Under the pieces are notes generated by a model, which searched no databases, was not told the origin of the DNA, and worked only from the letters and a program-made list of their open reading frames with translations. 64,000 bases of DNA from Polytrichum commune (lineage: Eukaryota > Streptophyta > Polytrichopsida > Polytrichales > Polytrichaceae). The stretch spans positions 39,516,527 through 39,580,526 of the forward strand of contig OX485808.1 of the NCBI GenBank assembly GCA_950295325.1. The letters are read 5' to 3'. Shown piece after piece: positions 1 through 11,789 of this stretch. Made by a program: the position numbers and the translations under genes. The stretch's first letter is position 1; each line of letters starts with the position of its first letter.

Positions 1-957
1 AATACTCTGTCCCCCTCATACCCACCTATGCATGCATGCAACAAATCTACTTAATAGCCACCAAATATTTCACCATACTCATGCTCAATAAAAGAAGGTT
101 TGAAAATCCACCAACTCTCATCGTATCCACCTACTCATCACACTAGAACCATACACCCAAGTAGCAAAAGTGCCAAGATTGAATACTACAACAAGATGTC
201 CAAACCAACCCATAAGCTTAGTTAAAGGAATAGATGGTAGACACCCAACTTGAGGCTTAGTGGTCAAACCTTGGGAATCTAACACAACGCACATTGAAAC
301 TAGCATAGACACCTTGCCACCATAACACCCAATCTCAGGGTACCCACATAAACACACAACATTCTAATTACTATACAACTTTAGACGACCATGGTGCCCT
401 CGAACTTCCATGATGGCAAATAGATGGGCATGGTCAATACAACTGAAGACATTTTTGTAGTCAAAGTAGAGTAGGAGGATGTCCTGGTGTAAGTTTTTGA
501 CACCTTCCTACTAGGTGGCTATCATGCTTTAAGGTTGTCAAGTGGTGCTTTGTTCACAACAAGAGCCTTCTTGGAGAGGGTCGAGGACGCTGCTTCACAT
601 TAAGGTATGTTGGGTATATCATGGGCACCTCCAACTCCACATATAATTCTGGGCTGTGGGATCGAATTAAGAATTGTCCCATTTGGTTAGCAGTTGCAAA
701 TAACTAAAATTACCATTTCAAGTTTCATAATCAGAGTTGAGATACAAATGTTATAAAATAATGTTCTTTGCAAAAACAATCAATACATAGACAATCATGC
801 CGATTGTGATGAGTAATAAACCTTGAATGGTGTCTATATTTTGTGTAAGTCCAATCTCATTGTAACACATATCTTTCAAGTGTATATGTTCTTAACAACA
901 AGCCTTGTTGTATACCACACACATATAGATAGATGCCCAGTTAAGAAGAGTGTAAGG
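1..957. other. AT-rich spacer, no gene seen
   Basis: No open frame with coding character is visible on either strand. Positions about 795-905 carry one copy of a dispersed repeat seen again at about 3290-3445, 48905-49045, 61110-61210 (reversed) and 63025-63120. The hAT-like element that follows is inserted just downstream of this repeat copy. Confidence 0.6.
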
Positions 958-1000
958 GCCAGAATCAGGGTTGTCTATTGTGTCGTGACGGAGGGTAATC

Positions 1001-1052
1001 CCGGCATAATGTCGTGCCGTCATGACACGTATCCGTCACGACATTATGCCGG
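1001..1052. other. subterminal hairpin of the hAT-like element
   Basis: Positions 1001-1016 and 1037-1052 are perfect reverse complements (16 bp, CCGGCATAATGTCGTG) around a 20-nt loop. The hairpin lies 35 bp inside the left terminus. The other end has many related short words but no equally long perfect hairpin. Confidence 0.8.
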
Positions 1053-1195
1053 ATGCTGTCTTTATCCTGACGGACTTGAATTTTACCGATTTTTTTGTGT
1101 AATTACATTAACCCAATTCAGACACGTAGGATTTACAATGTCCACGTGTGATGACATGTCAGCAAAGTAAAGGTAAAGTGGGGAAAAATTTACTA

Positions 1196-2905
1196 GAGCC
1201 CGTCCGCCCCTGTTCCCGACCCCGTCCGCTCCGTTCCCAACCCCGTACGCCCCGTTCCCCCCCCGTCCGCGCCCTGTTCCCCCCCGTCCGCGCCCCGTTC
1301 CCCCCCGTCCGCGCCCCGTTCCCCCCGTCCGCGCCCCGTTCCCCCCGTCCGCGCCCCGTTCCCCCCGTCCGCGCCCCGTTCCCCCCGTCCGCGCCCCGTT
1401 CCCCCCGTCCGCGCCCCGTTCCCCCCGTCCGCGCCCCGTTCCCCCCGTCCGCGCCCCGTTCCCCCCGTCCGCGCCCCGTTCCCCCCGTCCGCGCCCCGTT
1501 CCCCCCGTCCGCGCCCCGTTCCCCCCGTCCGCGCCCCGTTCCCCCCGTCCGCGCCCCGTTCCCCCCGTCCGCGCCCCGTTCCCCCCGTCCGCGCCCCGTT
1601 CCCCCCGTCCGCGCCCCGTTCCCCCCGTCCGCGCCCCGTTCCCCCCGTCCGCGCCCCGTTCCCCCCGTCCGCGCCCCGTTCCCCCCGTCCGCGCCCCGTT
1701 CCCCCCGTCCGCGCCCCGTTCCCCCCGTCCGCGCCCCGTTCCCCCCGTCCGCGCCCCGTTCCCCCCGTCCGCGCCCCGTTCCCCCCCGTCCGCCCCAGTT
1801 TTTTTTTTTTTTTTTTTTTTTTCCCCCCCCCTTCCCCGTCAGCCCCATTTAAAAAAAAAAAATTCCCCCCCCTCCGTCCGCTCCCGTTCCCCCCCGTCCG
1901 CCCCAGTTTTTTTTTTTTTTTTTTCCCCCCCCCCCTTCCCTGTCCGCCCCATTTAAAAAAATAAAATTTCCCCCCCCTCCGTCCGCTCCCGTTCCCCCCC
2001 GTCCGCCCCCGTTCCCGACCCCGTCCGCCCCCGTTCCCGACCCCGTCCGCCCCCGTTCCCGACCCCGTCCGCCCCCGTTCCCGACCCCGTCCGCCCCGTT
2101 CCCCCCCCGTCTGCTCCCCCGTCCGCCCCGTTCCCCCCCCCGTCTGCTCCCCCGTCCGCCCCAGTTTTTTTTTTCCCCCCCCCCCCCTTCCCCGTCCGCC
2201 CCATTTTTAAAAAAAAATTTCCCCCCCCTCCGTCCGCCCCCGTTCCCGACCCCGTCCGCCCCGTTCCCAACCCCGTTCCCCCCCGTTCCCCCCCGTCCGC
2301 GCCCCGTTCCCCCCCGTTCCCCCCCGTCCGTGCCCCGTTCCCCCCCGTTCCCCCCCGTCCGCGCCCCGTTCCCCCCCGTCCGCGCCCCGTTCCCCCCCCC
2401 CGTCCGCGCCCCGTTCCCCCCCGTCCGCCCCTCCGTCCGCTCCCCCGTCCGCCCCATTTTTTTTAAAAAAAATTTCCCCCCCCTCCGTCCGCTCCCGTTC
2501 CCCCCCGTCCGCCCCGTTCCCAACCCCGTCCGCCCCGTTCCCCCCCGTCCGCGCCCCGTTCCCCCCCGTCCGCGCCCCGTTCCCCCCCGTCCGCGCCCCG
2601 TTCCCCCCCGTCCGCGCCCCGTTCCCCCCCGTCCGCGCCCCGTTCCCCCCCGTCCGCGCCCCGTTCCCCCCCGTCCGCGCCCCGTTCCCCCCCGTCCGCG
2701 CCCCGTTCCCCCCCGTCCGCCCCTCCGTCCGCTCCCCCGTCCGCCCCAATTTTTTTTCCCCCCCCCCTTCCCCGTCCGCCCCATTTAAAAAATAAAAATA
2801 AAAATTCCCCCCCCTCCGTCCGCCCCCATTCCCGACTCCGTCCGCTCCGTTCCCCCCCCCACCCCCGTCCGCCCCACCCTCGTCCCCCGTCCGCCCCACA
2901 CCCTC
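1196..2905. repeat. C-rich minisatellite inside the hAT-like element
   Basis: Positions 1321-1780 hold 23 perfect head-to-tail copies of the 20-mer CCCCCCGTCCGCGCCCCGTT. From 1780 to 2905 the same word continues in 20-22-bp variants, including a second run of about nine 21-bp copies near 2537-2715. Short poly-T/poly-A blocks (for example 1799-1822, 1849-1862, 2458-2471) divide it. The plus strand has long C runs and the minus strand matching G runs, so the minus strand could form G-quadruplexes. Several long open frames on both strands here are artefacts of the repeat. Confidence 0.95.
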
Positions 2906-3289
2906 CTTAGTCGTTTTTTACTACTTTGATTTTAACAAAATGGTAAACAAAATGGCAAAATGATTTACCTGGCGCTAGGCATATCCACGACCACGTCGGC
3001 GTTTTCTGCCACATAGGACTCCACCTTGGCAAGAAGGTAAGTATTTTACCCACCCTAGTCCGTTCCCCCTATGTTGACCCTACGTGGACCCTATTGTGTC
3101 GTGACGGAGGGGTCCGTCACGACACGACACGACATGACGGCACGACACCGTCATGACGTCGCGATAGACAACCCTGGCCAGAATACACCTACCTTACACT
3201 TTACACCTGTAACACATAAAGTAGACACATGTGTCTACTAATTTCAATTGCGTAGGTAGTTGGACCAAACAAGGTTGAAGTTGTTGAAC

Positions 3290-3445
3290 CAAACATGATT
3301 GCCGATTGTGATGAGTAATAAACCTAGAATGGTCAGCATATTTGGAGCACGTAGTCCAATCATGTGTTTTATACACATGTCTTTTTGGTGTCCGTTCTTA
3401 GATCCACACCTAACCAAATACAACTCAAATATAGGTGTCCAGAGA
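3290..3445 (+). repeat. dispersed repeat copy, family R2
   Basis: This stretch shares an ordered set of words with 795-905, 48905-49045 and 63025-63120 (same strand) and 61110-61210 (opposite strand): GATTGTGATGAGTAATAAAC, TAGTCCAATC, ACACATGTCTTT and GGTGTCC. Copies are diverged and have no visible ends or coding capacity. Confidence 0.55.
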
Positions 3446-3805
3446 ATTGCTGTATTATATTTAAGCACGCCTACCTGAAAAGCCATTCATCCAACCAAAT
3501 TCAGCGCAAGCGAACATACATGTAGGAATCTTACTAGATGTGGGGCCATATCCAAGAATTTCCTTTCAAGCGATCACTAGGGAAACCCCCCCCCCCCCCC
3601 GAGAATCTATGTACCGTAGTAGATAACCGTGGTGGCATTTACTCCAGTGCATGGCGGAGGCGGCAGAAAAAACAAAGAAAATGCGCTGATCCTCTCCTCG
3701 CCATGAGGCCGATGACATTGCTTCGGAGGATTGTAACTCGGCAAATATGAGGAGATTAATTAATTTACTTAAACGGTCTGCGATGGTCACTCCGAAATTC
3801 GGAAC

Positions 3806-4063
3806 CTAGCTGAGCTTGATTGAGGGTGGTGAAAGACGAAAGTGGCGCGCAGCGGCAGCAACAAACACCGGCGGACGGGGCATTGATGGTGCCTCTTGAA
3901 TACGGCCAGCCTTGGCCACCGCGGTGGGAGAAGAAACGCTGCAGCTGGAGCGGGTTATGATCGATTTATCGCTAAGATTTAATTTGCAGCCCCTGCGTGG
4001 AGGTAAGTTGAATGCGGCAAAGAAAATTTGATGATGCTGTTGCGGGGAGCTGCTGGAGCTCAC
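3806..4063 (-). CDS. possible first exon, plastid-transit-like peptide (weak)
   Basis: An 85-codon frame opens with ATG at 4063 and reads as a Ser/Arg/Ala-rich, acid-poor peptide (begins MSSSSSPQQHH, later TRSSCSVSSPTAVAKAG), the composition of a chloroplast transit peptide. The stretch is more GC-rich than its surroundings and would be transcribed divergently from the reductase gene. No downstream exon is convincing; a second minus-strand frame at 3566-3790 has no family resemblance that I recognise. It may be a decayed gene end or chance. Confidence 0.17.
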   Translation of the reverse strand: MSSSSSPQQHHQIFFAAFNLPPRRGCKLNLSDKSIITRSSCSVSSPTAVAKAGRIQEAPSMPRPPVFVAAAARHFRLSPPSIKLS

Positions 4064-4179
4064 TTACTAGTACCGGAGGATGGGAAAGGGACTGGAGTTT
4101 ATTTAGCATGCTGTAGGCGGTCAAGGTTGTTGTGGAATCGCCGTCATGGCGTTTTCTGCACGGCTTCCTCGGGGGTCAC

Positions 4180-4962
4180 TTAGGCGAGAGGTATTTATGT
4201 TGTAGCCAGCCTTGTCATCGGAGCTGTATGTTATGAGCTGCATTCAGAGAGAGTGGAGTGACACTTATATAGAGACATAGGGCTGGACCAGCAGGTCGAA
4301 GAGGGGACATCTCTGAGCAGCTGTGTGTCGGAACTCGTATTGTATGACGGCACACGAGACGACAGTGAAAAAGTCCATTGTAAGTTCAGAGTGCAAGCTA
4401 TTTGCAAAAGCAAAGTCACGTTGTGTTCGCGCACTTATTATCTTCTCATCCGCCTGTGCGATGATGATGATGATTGGATGCAGGCTCTCGTAAGTTCTGG
4501 AATGCACTTAATTGTGAAGGCAGTTGTCTACTGTCCAGGGCTGTTCAGAGAGGCTGAATGTCTTCGAGGGTTATTCTGGATTTTTCTCAGTAGATTAGGC
4601 GAGACGTATTCATGGTGTAGCCAGTCTTGTCGTCGGAGCTGTATATGAGCTGCATTCAGAGAGTGACACTAAGAGGTTGAAAAGAAAACAAGAGATATAG
4701 AGCTGGACTAGGTCGAAGAATGGACATCTGAGAGCAGCTGTGTGGGAATTCGTATTGTACGACGGAACGGTGAGAGAACTCCATAGTGATTTTAGCGTGC
4801 AAGCTATTTGCAAAGCAATGTCACGCGTCTTGGTCGTTGCTTGTCATTGCATGCAGGCCTCTCGTGAAATTTTTCACTGCACTTCGTGAAGCGGTTGTCT
4901 AGTTGTCCAGAAAGTCTAAAATGTCTTCGAGGCTTAATAGTATGCCTCTTTTTCTCAGTATC
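4180..4962. repeat. ~0.4-kb tandem direct duplication upstream of the reductase
   Basis: Unit 1 (about 4180-4594) and unit 2 (about 4595-4962) share the same order of words: TTAGGCGAGA, GTAGCCAG, CGGAGCTGTAT, GAGCTGCATTCAGAGAG, GAGCAGCTGTGTG, TCGTATTGTA, GTGCAAGCTATTTGCAAA and GAATGTCTTCGAGG (AAATG in unit 2). Identity is partial, with several indels. The pair lies 0.5-1.3 kb upstream of the first ATG of the reductase, so it may belong to its promoter or 5' leader. No coding frame is shared by the two units. Confidence 0.75.
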
Positions 4963-5483
4963 TTGGAGATGGAGTGGAGCGTGTCGTCAATGTCTTGTCT
5001 CTTTTCTACACTGTACATATACAATTAGCACTCACACTCTGTTTGGTGCACTTACAGGTGCGAGTAAGGCATGCATGCGGATGTAGGTCTAGTTGCATCC
5101 TTTCACGAGGTTTCCTATACATAAAGGCCTGGAGATCCCGTCGGATTGACATATTGGAATACTGAACCTCTTCAAAAACTCCGAATAGGAGCCAATTAGT
5201 TAGTGCTGTGAACCTACAGTGTCCACCCTGGTCTTAGCTACGGTTGATGATGTACAGGGAGGTCCGATCTTTGCATCTCTCCTTTGCACCAATTTCAGAA
5301 CATATGTAGTGTTAGCTGCATTTGGTGTGAAGTCCGCATCGAGCCATTCGCGACTATTTTTCTCAGAAAGAGAATATTAGTCGATATTGCTTGATTCACT
5401 TCCTACTGTTCAGACGTAGACCTGAAATTTCTGCATTTTAATAGAGTATTTCGGCCCTGTATAGTGCAGATTTTCCTTTGCAA

Positions 5484-8400
5484 ATGGAAGCCTTATATAT
5501 ATCCATGCAGGCCACTACGCCCGCATTGAATGCTTTGGCGGCTAGCAGGGGCGAACTGAAACCTGCGCTCCATTCTTTGTCATGTACGGCTAGACGTGGA
5601 ACTTTTCCTTCGAGACGGAAAAGTTACGAAGGGAAGAAGAGAAGGCAGGTATGCAGGCTTGAATTTCGTCACAAAGCGGCAGCAAATGTTGAGGACTCTA
5701 TCTCCAATAAGGCTAATAAGACAGACAGGCTGAGGAAGGCTGTTACTGGTGTCCATCCGAACATTATTAACGGCTTTCTTGTTGTTGATGGAGATGCTGT
5801 CGCACGAGAGGCAGCGAAGGAGGGGGCCACTAAAGAAGCAAACGGCGCCTCCATGAGCAACTATAATGGCACAATCTCTCAAGCCAAGGGCATCGTAACC
5901 ATGACCAAATCCTCGGGAAATGGAGGGATTGGTTTCACCAATGGCATTTCTCTAAGAGCTTCGGAAAGCGGTAATTCGTCAAAGGGACACGTTGTGAACG
6001 GTGTTGCGGCGCAGAGTCCATCTGCAAATGGAAGTACCAATGCTGCAACAGTTTATGGTGAAGAGAAAGGGAGCATGATCTCCGAAAAGAGTGAGGTCCC
6101 TGCGAACGGGTCTGCACTGAATGGTGTGTCCTTGAATAAAGTTGTCAAAGGATCCTCCAGAGTTTCTTCAACGAACGGCTCTGCCACTCTGTTGCCGAAG
6201 TTGGAAAGGGATGTAGAAGTGCCTTTCCGGGTTTCCTCTGCACCGAGCGATAATGGCAGTGCCGTTAAATCGGGGTGCGGAACTGTTGCCCCTTTGTCAT
6301 TCGCTAGGACAAGAACAACTCCAAGTACTCTAGTGTCACCCTTTGTGACTGACCAGAATGATCAGCGCGTCGCCGAGGTTTCTCACCAAGAAAAAAATTC
6401 TGGACCTCCTAGCGGGCTTGGTATTTTGAAGTTCCTGAAGGGGAAGCACATTCTAGTGACTGGAGCAACAGGATTCCTCGCCAAGGGTATGCTAGACAGG
6501 AAATCCTAATTTCTTGCTGAATACTAGTTTATGTCTGTTTTCGTATCTGCTGTACGTTTGTGTTAACGGGCCGATATAATGGTGCCAGATTACTTCTAGG
6601 TGGCCAGATTTGAATAGGCCTTCAGGATTTGATTACATTCTGCTCATTTCAAACAGTGATGGTGGAGAAAATTTTGAGAGCTCAACCAGATGTAGGGCAG
6701 CTGTACCTCCTCATCCAGCCACAAAAAAAAATATCAGCTGATGAAAGACTCAGAAAAACTGTAAGAAGTTCTGTCACTCCTCTCCACCTCTGTAGAGGGA
6801 ATTCTCATTCTGGGTCCAACCTCGTGCAAATTTATGAGGCTACGGTCATTTGTTTCTAACTATTCATATATAGAAATTCCTCTGCAGCATTTTCCAAAAT
6901 TTATATAGGTGCTTCAATACCTCCCTGAAGTAATTCTCTGTGATCTTGCGTAGGTAATCAACTCTCAATTATTTAAGGTGATTAAGTCTGTTCATGGAGA
7001 ACAATACGAGGAATTCATGAGGATGAAGCTAACTGCCGTCAGTGGCACTATTTCTACCGACGGATTCGGGATGGACAGTGATTCGGCAGGTGACTTATCG
7101 AAGAAATTAGAAATTATCGTCAATTCAGCTGCAACAACGACCTTCGATGAAAGGTACAATGTTATTATCATCTTCGACGTCAATTTTTAGGGTCAAAAAT
7201 TAAAACTACCACTTTAAAAAAAATCATATAAGATGTTCCAAACTCTACATTTGTTTCATTCATGAAACTCTATATCTCGTTAAGGAATCATTCTGTCCTG
7301 ATGTACCTCAATTATGTGATGTACAACCTGTTGAGGCGAGTGGAGAGTCTCTTAGACGAGAAGGTATCTGTTGTATTATGTCTATATAGAATACAACCTC
7401 GCATCTTTGAAGTAATTAAAATGGTTAGAGATATATATGTCAGTGTCGAAGGTATGCAGATAATGCAGGTGGCAATAAATTGGCTTGTGCAGGTTTGATA
7501 TTGCGTTGAACGTCAATACGCAAGGTCCGGGGAGATTACTGGAGTTTGCCAAGCGCTGCCCAAACCTTCAGCTCTTCCTGCATGTGTCTACTGGTAGGGT
7601 GCTATTGATGTCTCGTTAGCTTTCATGTCTGTTAATTTCCAGATTTAGATCTCAAAGTATCACTCGGACATTAGTTGCAAAGATGAAGCACGACTGTGGC
7701 TGGAAATCTATCAATAGATTTCTATATCTAGCAATCTCTTTCTAAAAATGTTCCTGATCTTCGTTTCAAATGTCTCCAATTAATAAATAATAATAATAAT
7801 AATAATAACGATTCATATTCTTGATCTTCATTGGAATTATCACTTATAATTTTCAATATAGAACAGTGATGCTTCAGTTTGCCTCTGATCTTATTATCTG
7901 GATTCAAAAGCCCCTTCCAATGAGGACAAGGAGGTAGCAAATCTGTCGGATTTCATAGAATTTTTGTAGTTGCCTCGGATCGTATCATCTTTATTCAAAA
8001 GCCCCTTCCAATTAGGGCACAGAGGTAGCAAGTCTGTCGAATTTCATTGAATTTTGGAGTATGAATGGTGGACCCATGCCAATTGCACTGGTGTAAATTT
8101 TGCAGCATTTGTAAATGGTCACAGGCAGGGCCGAACTTCAGAGAAGCCTTTGAGAATGGGGGACAGCATCGCGAAGGAGATGGACAGAAATCAAACAGTC
8201 CCTGAACTCAGTGTGCAGGCAGAGCTTGAGTTGTCAGCAAAAACGCTCAGGGAAGTGGAAGCAGAGGTTGCTCTGTCCAGCTTATCTAGTAAAGAGCAAA
8301 AGAAAATTGTAGACAAGAAGATGATGGATTTGGGAATGACAAGGTAAATGGTCTATGTAGAACTGTGGTGGCAGAGTTGTAACTCACTTTGTTCCTTAAC

Positions 8401-10329
8401 GTTATGATATTATACAGTGGAATCTCAGTCGAGAATTAACTGTCGTCACCCTGTTGTCCTTTGTATACGCGCAGGGCCCAGCTGTTCGGATGGCAAGATA
8501 CTTATGTGTTCTCTAAAGCTTTGGGCGAAATGCTATTGAATTCGCAAAGTGAAAATATTCCGGTGGTTGTATTACGACCAAGTGTGGTTGAGAGCACCGC
8601 TCAAGAACCTTTTCCTGGTTGGATGGAAGGCATTCGGTAAGAGTTTTATCTGCATAAGGATGGCCATTTCAATAAAATAAAAAAAGATAAAATGACTGTA
8701 TACATGTTGTGTTATTAGGAGTTTCTCTTCCATTTCAGAATGTGTGAAAGTGGCTTGAATCTTTGGGCATTTTGAGATCGAAATGCTTGCTCATCACAAT
8801 ACCCTTTTTTCTGTCATTGTTTCTTCATCACAATGCCCTTTTCTGTCATTGCTTCTGCTTTGTAGGATGATGGACCCCGTTATGTTGGCCTACGGGAAAG
8901 GACAAATGACAGGTTTCCTTGCTAATCCTGAAGGTGTCTTGGACGTGGTCAGAACTTGACTCAATCTACTGCCCCTCTCTTTATTTTGTGTCATCGATCA
9001 AATACATATGTCCCAATCTCTGAGGTTATTATTGATATTGAAGGTATCACAGTGTTTTTACCATTGAGTAGGTTTGTGTCAATGCTTGTGGTCTCACAAT
9101 AAGTTTGTATTTTTTATTTTGTAATTTTTCATTTTTCATTTAAAGTCTCCATAACAGGGAAAATTCTAGCTTTTTGGGTTCTTATATGTCTACTCCGTGA
9201 AAAATCAACCTGACTGCGGCATACTCGTTGAACAGATTCCAGCTGACATGGTGGTAAATGTATTGCTGGCGGCAATGACAAAACATGCTCAAAAGCCCGG
9301 TTTCCAAGTGTATCAAGTGGCATCATCGGTAGTGAACCCATTGACTAACAGGATTCTGGCAGATTGCGCCCTAGAGCATTTCACAAAAGATCCAATCTTG
9401 GACAAGGCCGGTAACCCCATTGAAGTGAAGCCACTCCGCCTCGTTGAGAGCATGCTTGCTTTCTCGATGTACATGTGGTATAAGTATGAGCTGCCCCTGC
9501 AGGTAATATGACACAACCGGAGTCTGAATTATTATCGATGAGGCACACAGTGAGGCTACTCTTCTGTTGCTAACCTCATGATTCGAAGCAGTAGTCCGTT
9601 CGTTTTTGGAAAATATAAGTATCTGCTCGAGTCTTGAACAGAATGGCATTTCTTTTAATTATGGTGCTTATGCAATGTCAAGAGAGTAATATAATTCCAA
9701 CAACTTGGACGAAATCTGTCTTTATCTGGTGAGTGATTATGTTTAAAGCCATGTCCCATGTTTAGGAAACTGACGTGATTAACAATAATTCCCCAGCAAG
9801 ATCCAATCCAAGCATCACTTTTAAGTTGAGCATTTGACACTTGGTGATTGATGATTCCGCATGTACAGTTGTCCAAGTTCCTGCCATGGATGGCAAATGG
9901 CAAATTATCTGCGAAGCAAATCCTCATCCTTCATAAAACCTTGGAGCAGTTCAAGTACTTGGCTAACATATACAAGCCATACACCTTCTATCTTGGCAGG
10001 TATAGATATTTTCCTCAAGCCGACGGGTATGATATTCTCCAACATGACATATATAGATGGTGTTAAAGAAGTATTTTTGCAGCTCTTAATCTAAAGCTTT
10101 TCATTGGACATCTTGTTAAGATAAGGTGTTTGCCATCCCTTTGCCCTCATACAAAGACATTGTTATGTGCAGATTTGCTATAGACAATACCGAATCTCTT
10201 GCGAAGGAACTCTCAAAAAAAGAGTTTGAGACATTTGGGTTCAATGTGCACTCTATTGATTGGGCGGATTATCTTTGCAATGTCCACATCCCTGGTTTGC
10301 GCCAATATGTCATGAAAGGCCGAGTATGA
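5484..10329 (+). CDS. fatty acyl reductase, MS2/FAR2-like, ten exons
   Basis: Reduces a fatty acyl thioester to a primary alcohol with NADPH; plastid MS2-type enzymes feed spore/pollen-wall sporopollenin. Exons inferred from GT-AG sites and frame: 5484-6486, 6657-6760, 6954-7153, 7493-7593, 8106-8343, 8475-8636, 8866-8947, 9236-9502, 9869-9999, 10173-10329. They sum to 2,445 nt, exactly 815 codons (814 aa). Rossmann motif TGATGFLAK is residues 326-334; the catalytic YVFSK (YxxxK) is 559-563, preceded by GWQDT. The C-terminal sterile domain ends with an [14 protein letters not shown] tail typical of the family. The first ~315 residues are Ser/Asn/Gly-rich, far longer than in Arabidopsis MS2 (616 aa in all). 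They probably contain a plastid transit peptide at residues 1-60. An in-frame stop at 5442 fixes the start at M1 or M8. Confidence 0.93.
7782..7808. repeat. (TAA)n microsatellite in reductase intron 4
   Basis: About nine TAA/AAT units lie in the 512-nt intron between exons 4 and 5. Confidence 0.9.
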
Positions 10330-11789
10330 AAGAGTCAAAATTGTAAATGTGGGTGCTCCCAGTCGGAGTGTCTAGTAGGATGTCTACATTGTGCAACTTT
10401 AATAAGTGTCAAAAATTTAGTCCTCTTGAAAAACTATAGATTCGAGCAATTCCCTTGCAAGCCTCTTTTGCTTGAGGCCATCCTCTACCTGAATAACTTC
10501 GTATCAAATTACAGTCATGGCAACCCTTTGTTGTGTTGTACATATTTTCCATGCAACGCAGGCTTGCAACAACCCAACAGGTCATCATCATCTTTTCATA
10601 ACTTTATTTCAGTAACACTGAAATTATTACGTGGGTTACAACCCAAATTGTTGATGTAGCATGCATTCATTGTTGGCTTGTGAGTGTCCGTTCTGTCTCA
10701 CTTGGGAGTCAGTTGGATGCTCCCGAATAGTGAGTTCTCTTGAGCTTGTGTAAATTTCTATGCGCAGCTACTTCAAATATTATATATAATGAGAATGCTT
10801 CTATACAATTCCAGAGCTATGTTTGTAACATGTTTCAATGTGGGTGGAGATTCTCACCCCTATCTGGCCAAAATTTTATGTATGGCGTGTTGACTAATCT
10901 GAAGATGGATAAAATGCAACTTTCAAATGGAGTCTCAAGATTCCTATTCAATTTCATTGAACCTTGTTGACAGTGTTGCCATTCCACTTGTCTTTGCATT
11001 CGATTCTTTTGCATGGTAGAATATGTCAAGTTTACTTGGTATGGATTGGCTCTCTTGAACCTTCACTTGAGTATGGTAATCTGATCACAAAACCTTAATA
11101 TTTTGAGATTAGTTTTCATCAAAACTCAAATTACTAAACAAATTCATTTAAAAGCTAGAACTGGAGCGGAGCTAATTAACAATGGGACTGAGTCAGACAC
11201 ATGGTATTGAATGTTGAGCTTGGAGTCAATGTGGAGTCGGCAACACATCTAACTACAAACATAAGTGGATCTAAAATGGACATATGTAGCTTTGCACCCA
11301 CTTCTTCTAGGATATTAAACACGAGGTCATAGATAATTAGCAAATCCAAATCATTCAAAGTTGCAGACATTTTATTCATAATTTTTGGAGCTTGACCTAC
11401 GAATATTTTACTTATTATCAAAGTGGATATTCTTTTTAAACTTAAATGATCAAATAGGTCACTTCAATTATCATAACATTATTCAGCTATGAAGCACTTT
11501 CTGTTGGGCCAAGAATCTGGGTTTTTTTATAAAAAAAACTAAGATAAATGAAACAACTTTATTCCATTGCTGACACGGGACCCAAAAAAAAGAGCAAGGA
11601 GAGTCTCTTGGGTGCTCATGAAGGGATCACAAGGCCCACAAATGGGAGAAGATCCTAAGCATGACAAGCCAACATTAGACACTCTAATATGCCACACAAT
11701 TCTATCATTCGATCTATGATAGATAAGTTCATTTCTTCCCCAAATCATATCGAATTTGACGAGGACATCATCATACGTGGACTCCTTGG
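10330..11789. other. intergenic region between reductase and LRR relics, copy A
   Basis: This holds the 3' flank of the reductase gene and a spacer, duplicated at 31059-32539. Positions about 11290-11440 match dispersed repeat family R1 (see 48735-48900). No gene is seen. Confidence 0.7.

Larger units (their letters stand above)
966..3176. mobile_element. non-autonomous hAT-like DNA transposon
   Basis: The element starts CAGGGTTGTCTAT at 966 and ends with the reverse complement of the same 13 bases at 3164-3176. It is flanked by a perfect 8-bp direct repeat GCCAGAAT at 958-965 and 3177-3184. An 8-bp target-site duplication and termini beginning CAGGG are the hallmark of the hAT superfamily. 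Subterminal DNA on both sides (966-1060 and 3090-3165) is dense in short cGTCATGAC/GTCGTGACGG words in both orientations, as expected of transposase-binding sites. There is no transposase frame: the 2.2-kb interior is mostly a C-rich minisatellite, so the copy can move only if supplied in trans. The exact duplication suggests a fairly recent insertion. Confidence 0.87.

Noticed and set aside
1148-2899. Several 100-311-codon frames on both strands rich in Pro/Arg or Gly/Arg
   Set aside because: They are translations of the C-rich minisatellite. They overlap on both strands, and a 20-21-bp repeat without stops gives open frames in any direction.
3587-3600. C14 run, and similar C/G runs at 17676, 26731 and 40738
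   Set aside because: Simple homopolymers; exact length is unreliable and no feature depends on it.
5580-6117. Minus-strand frames of 60-100 codons within reductase exon 1
   Set aside because: Antisense to a well-supported exon and with no coding signature.
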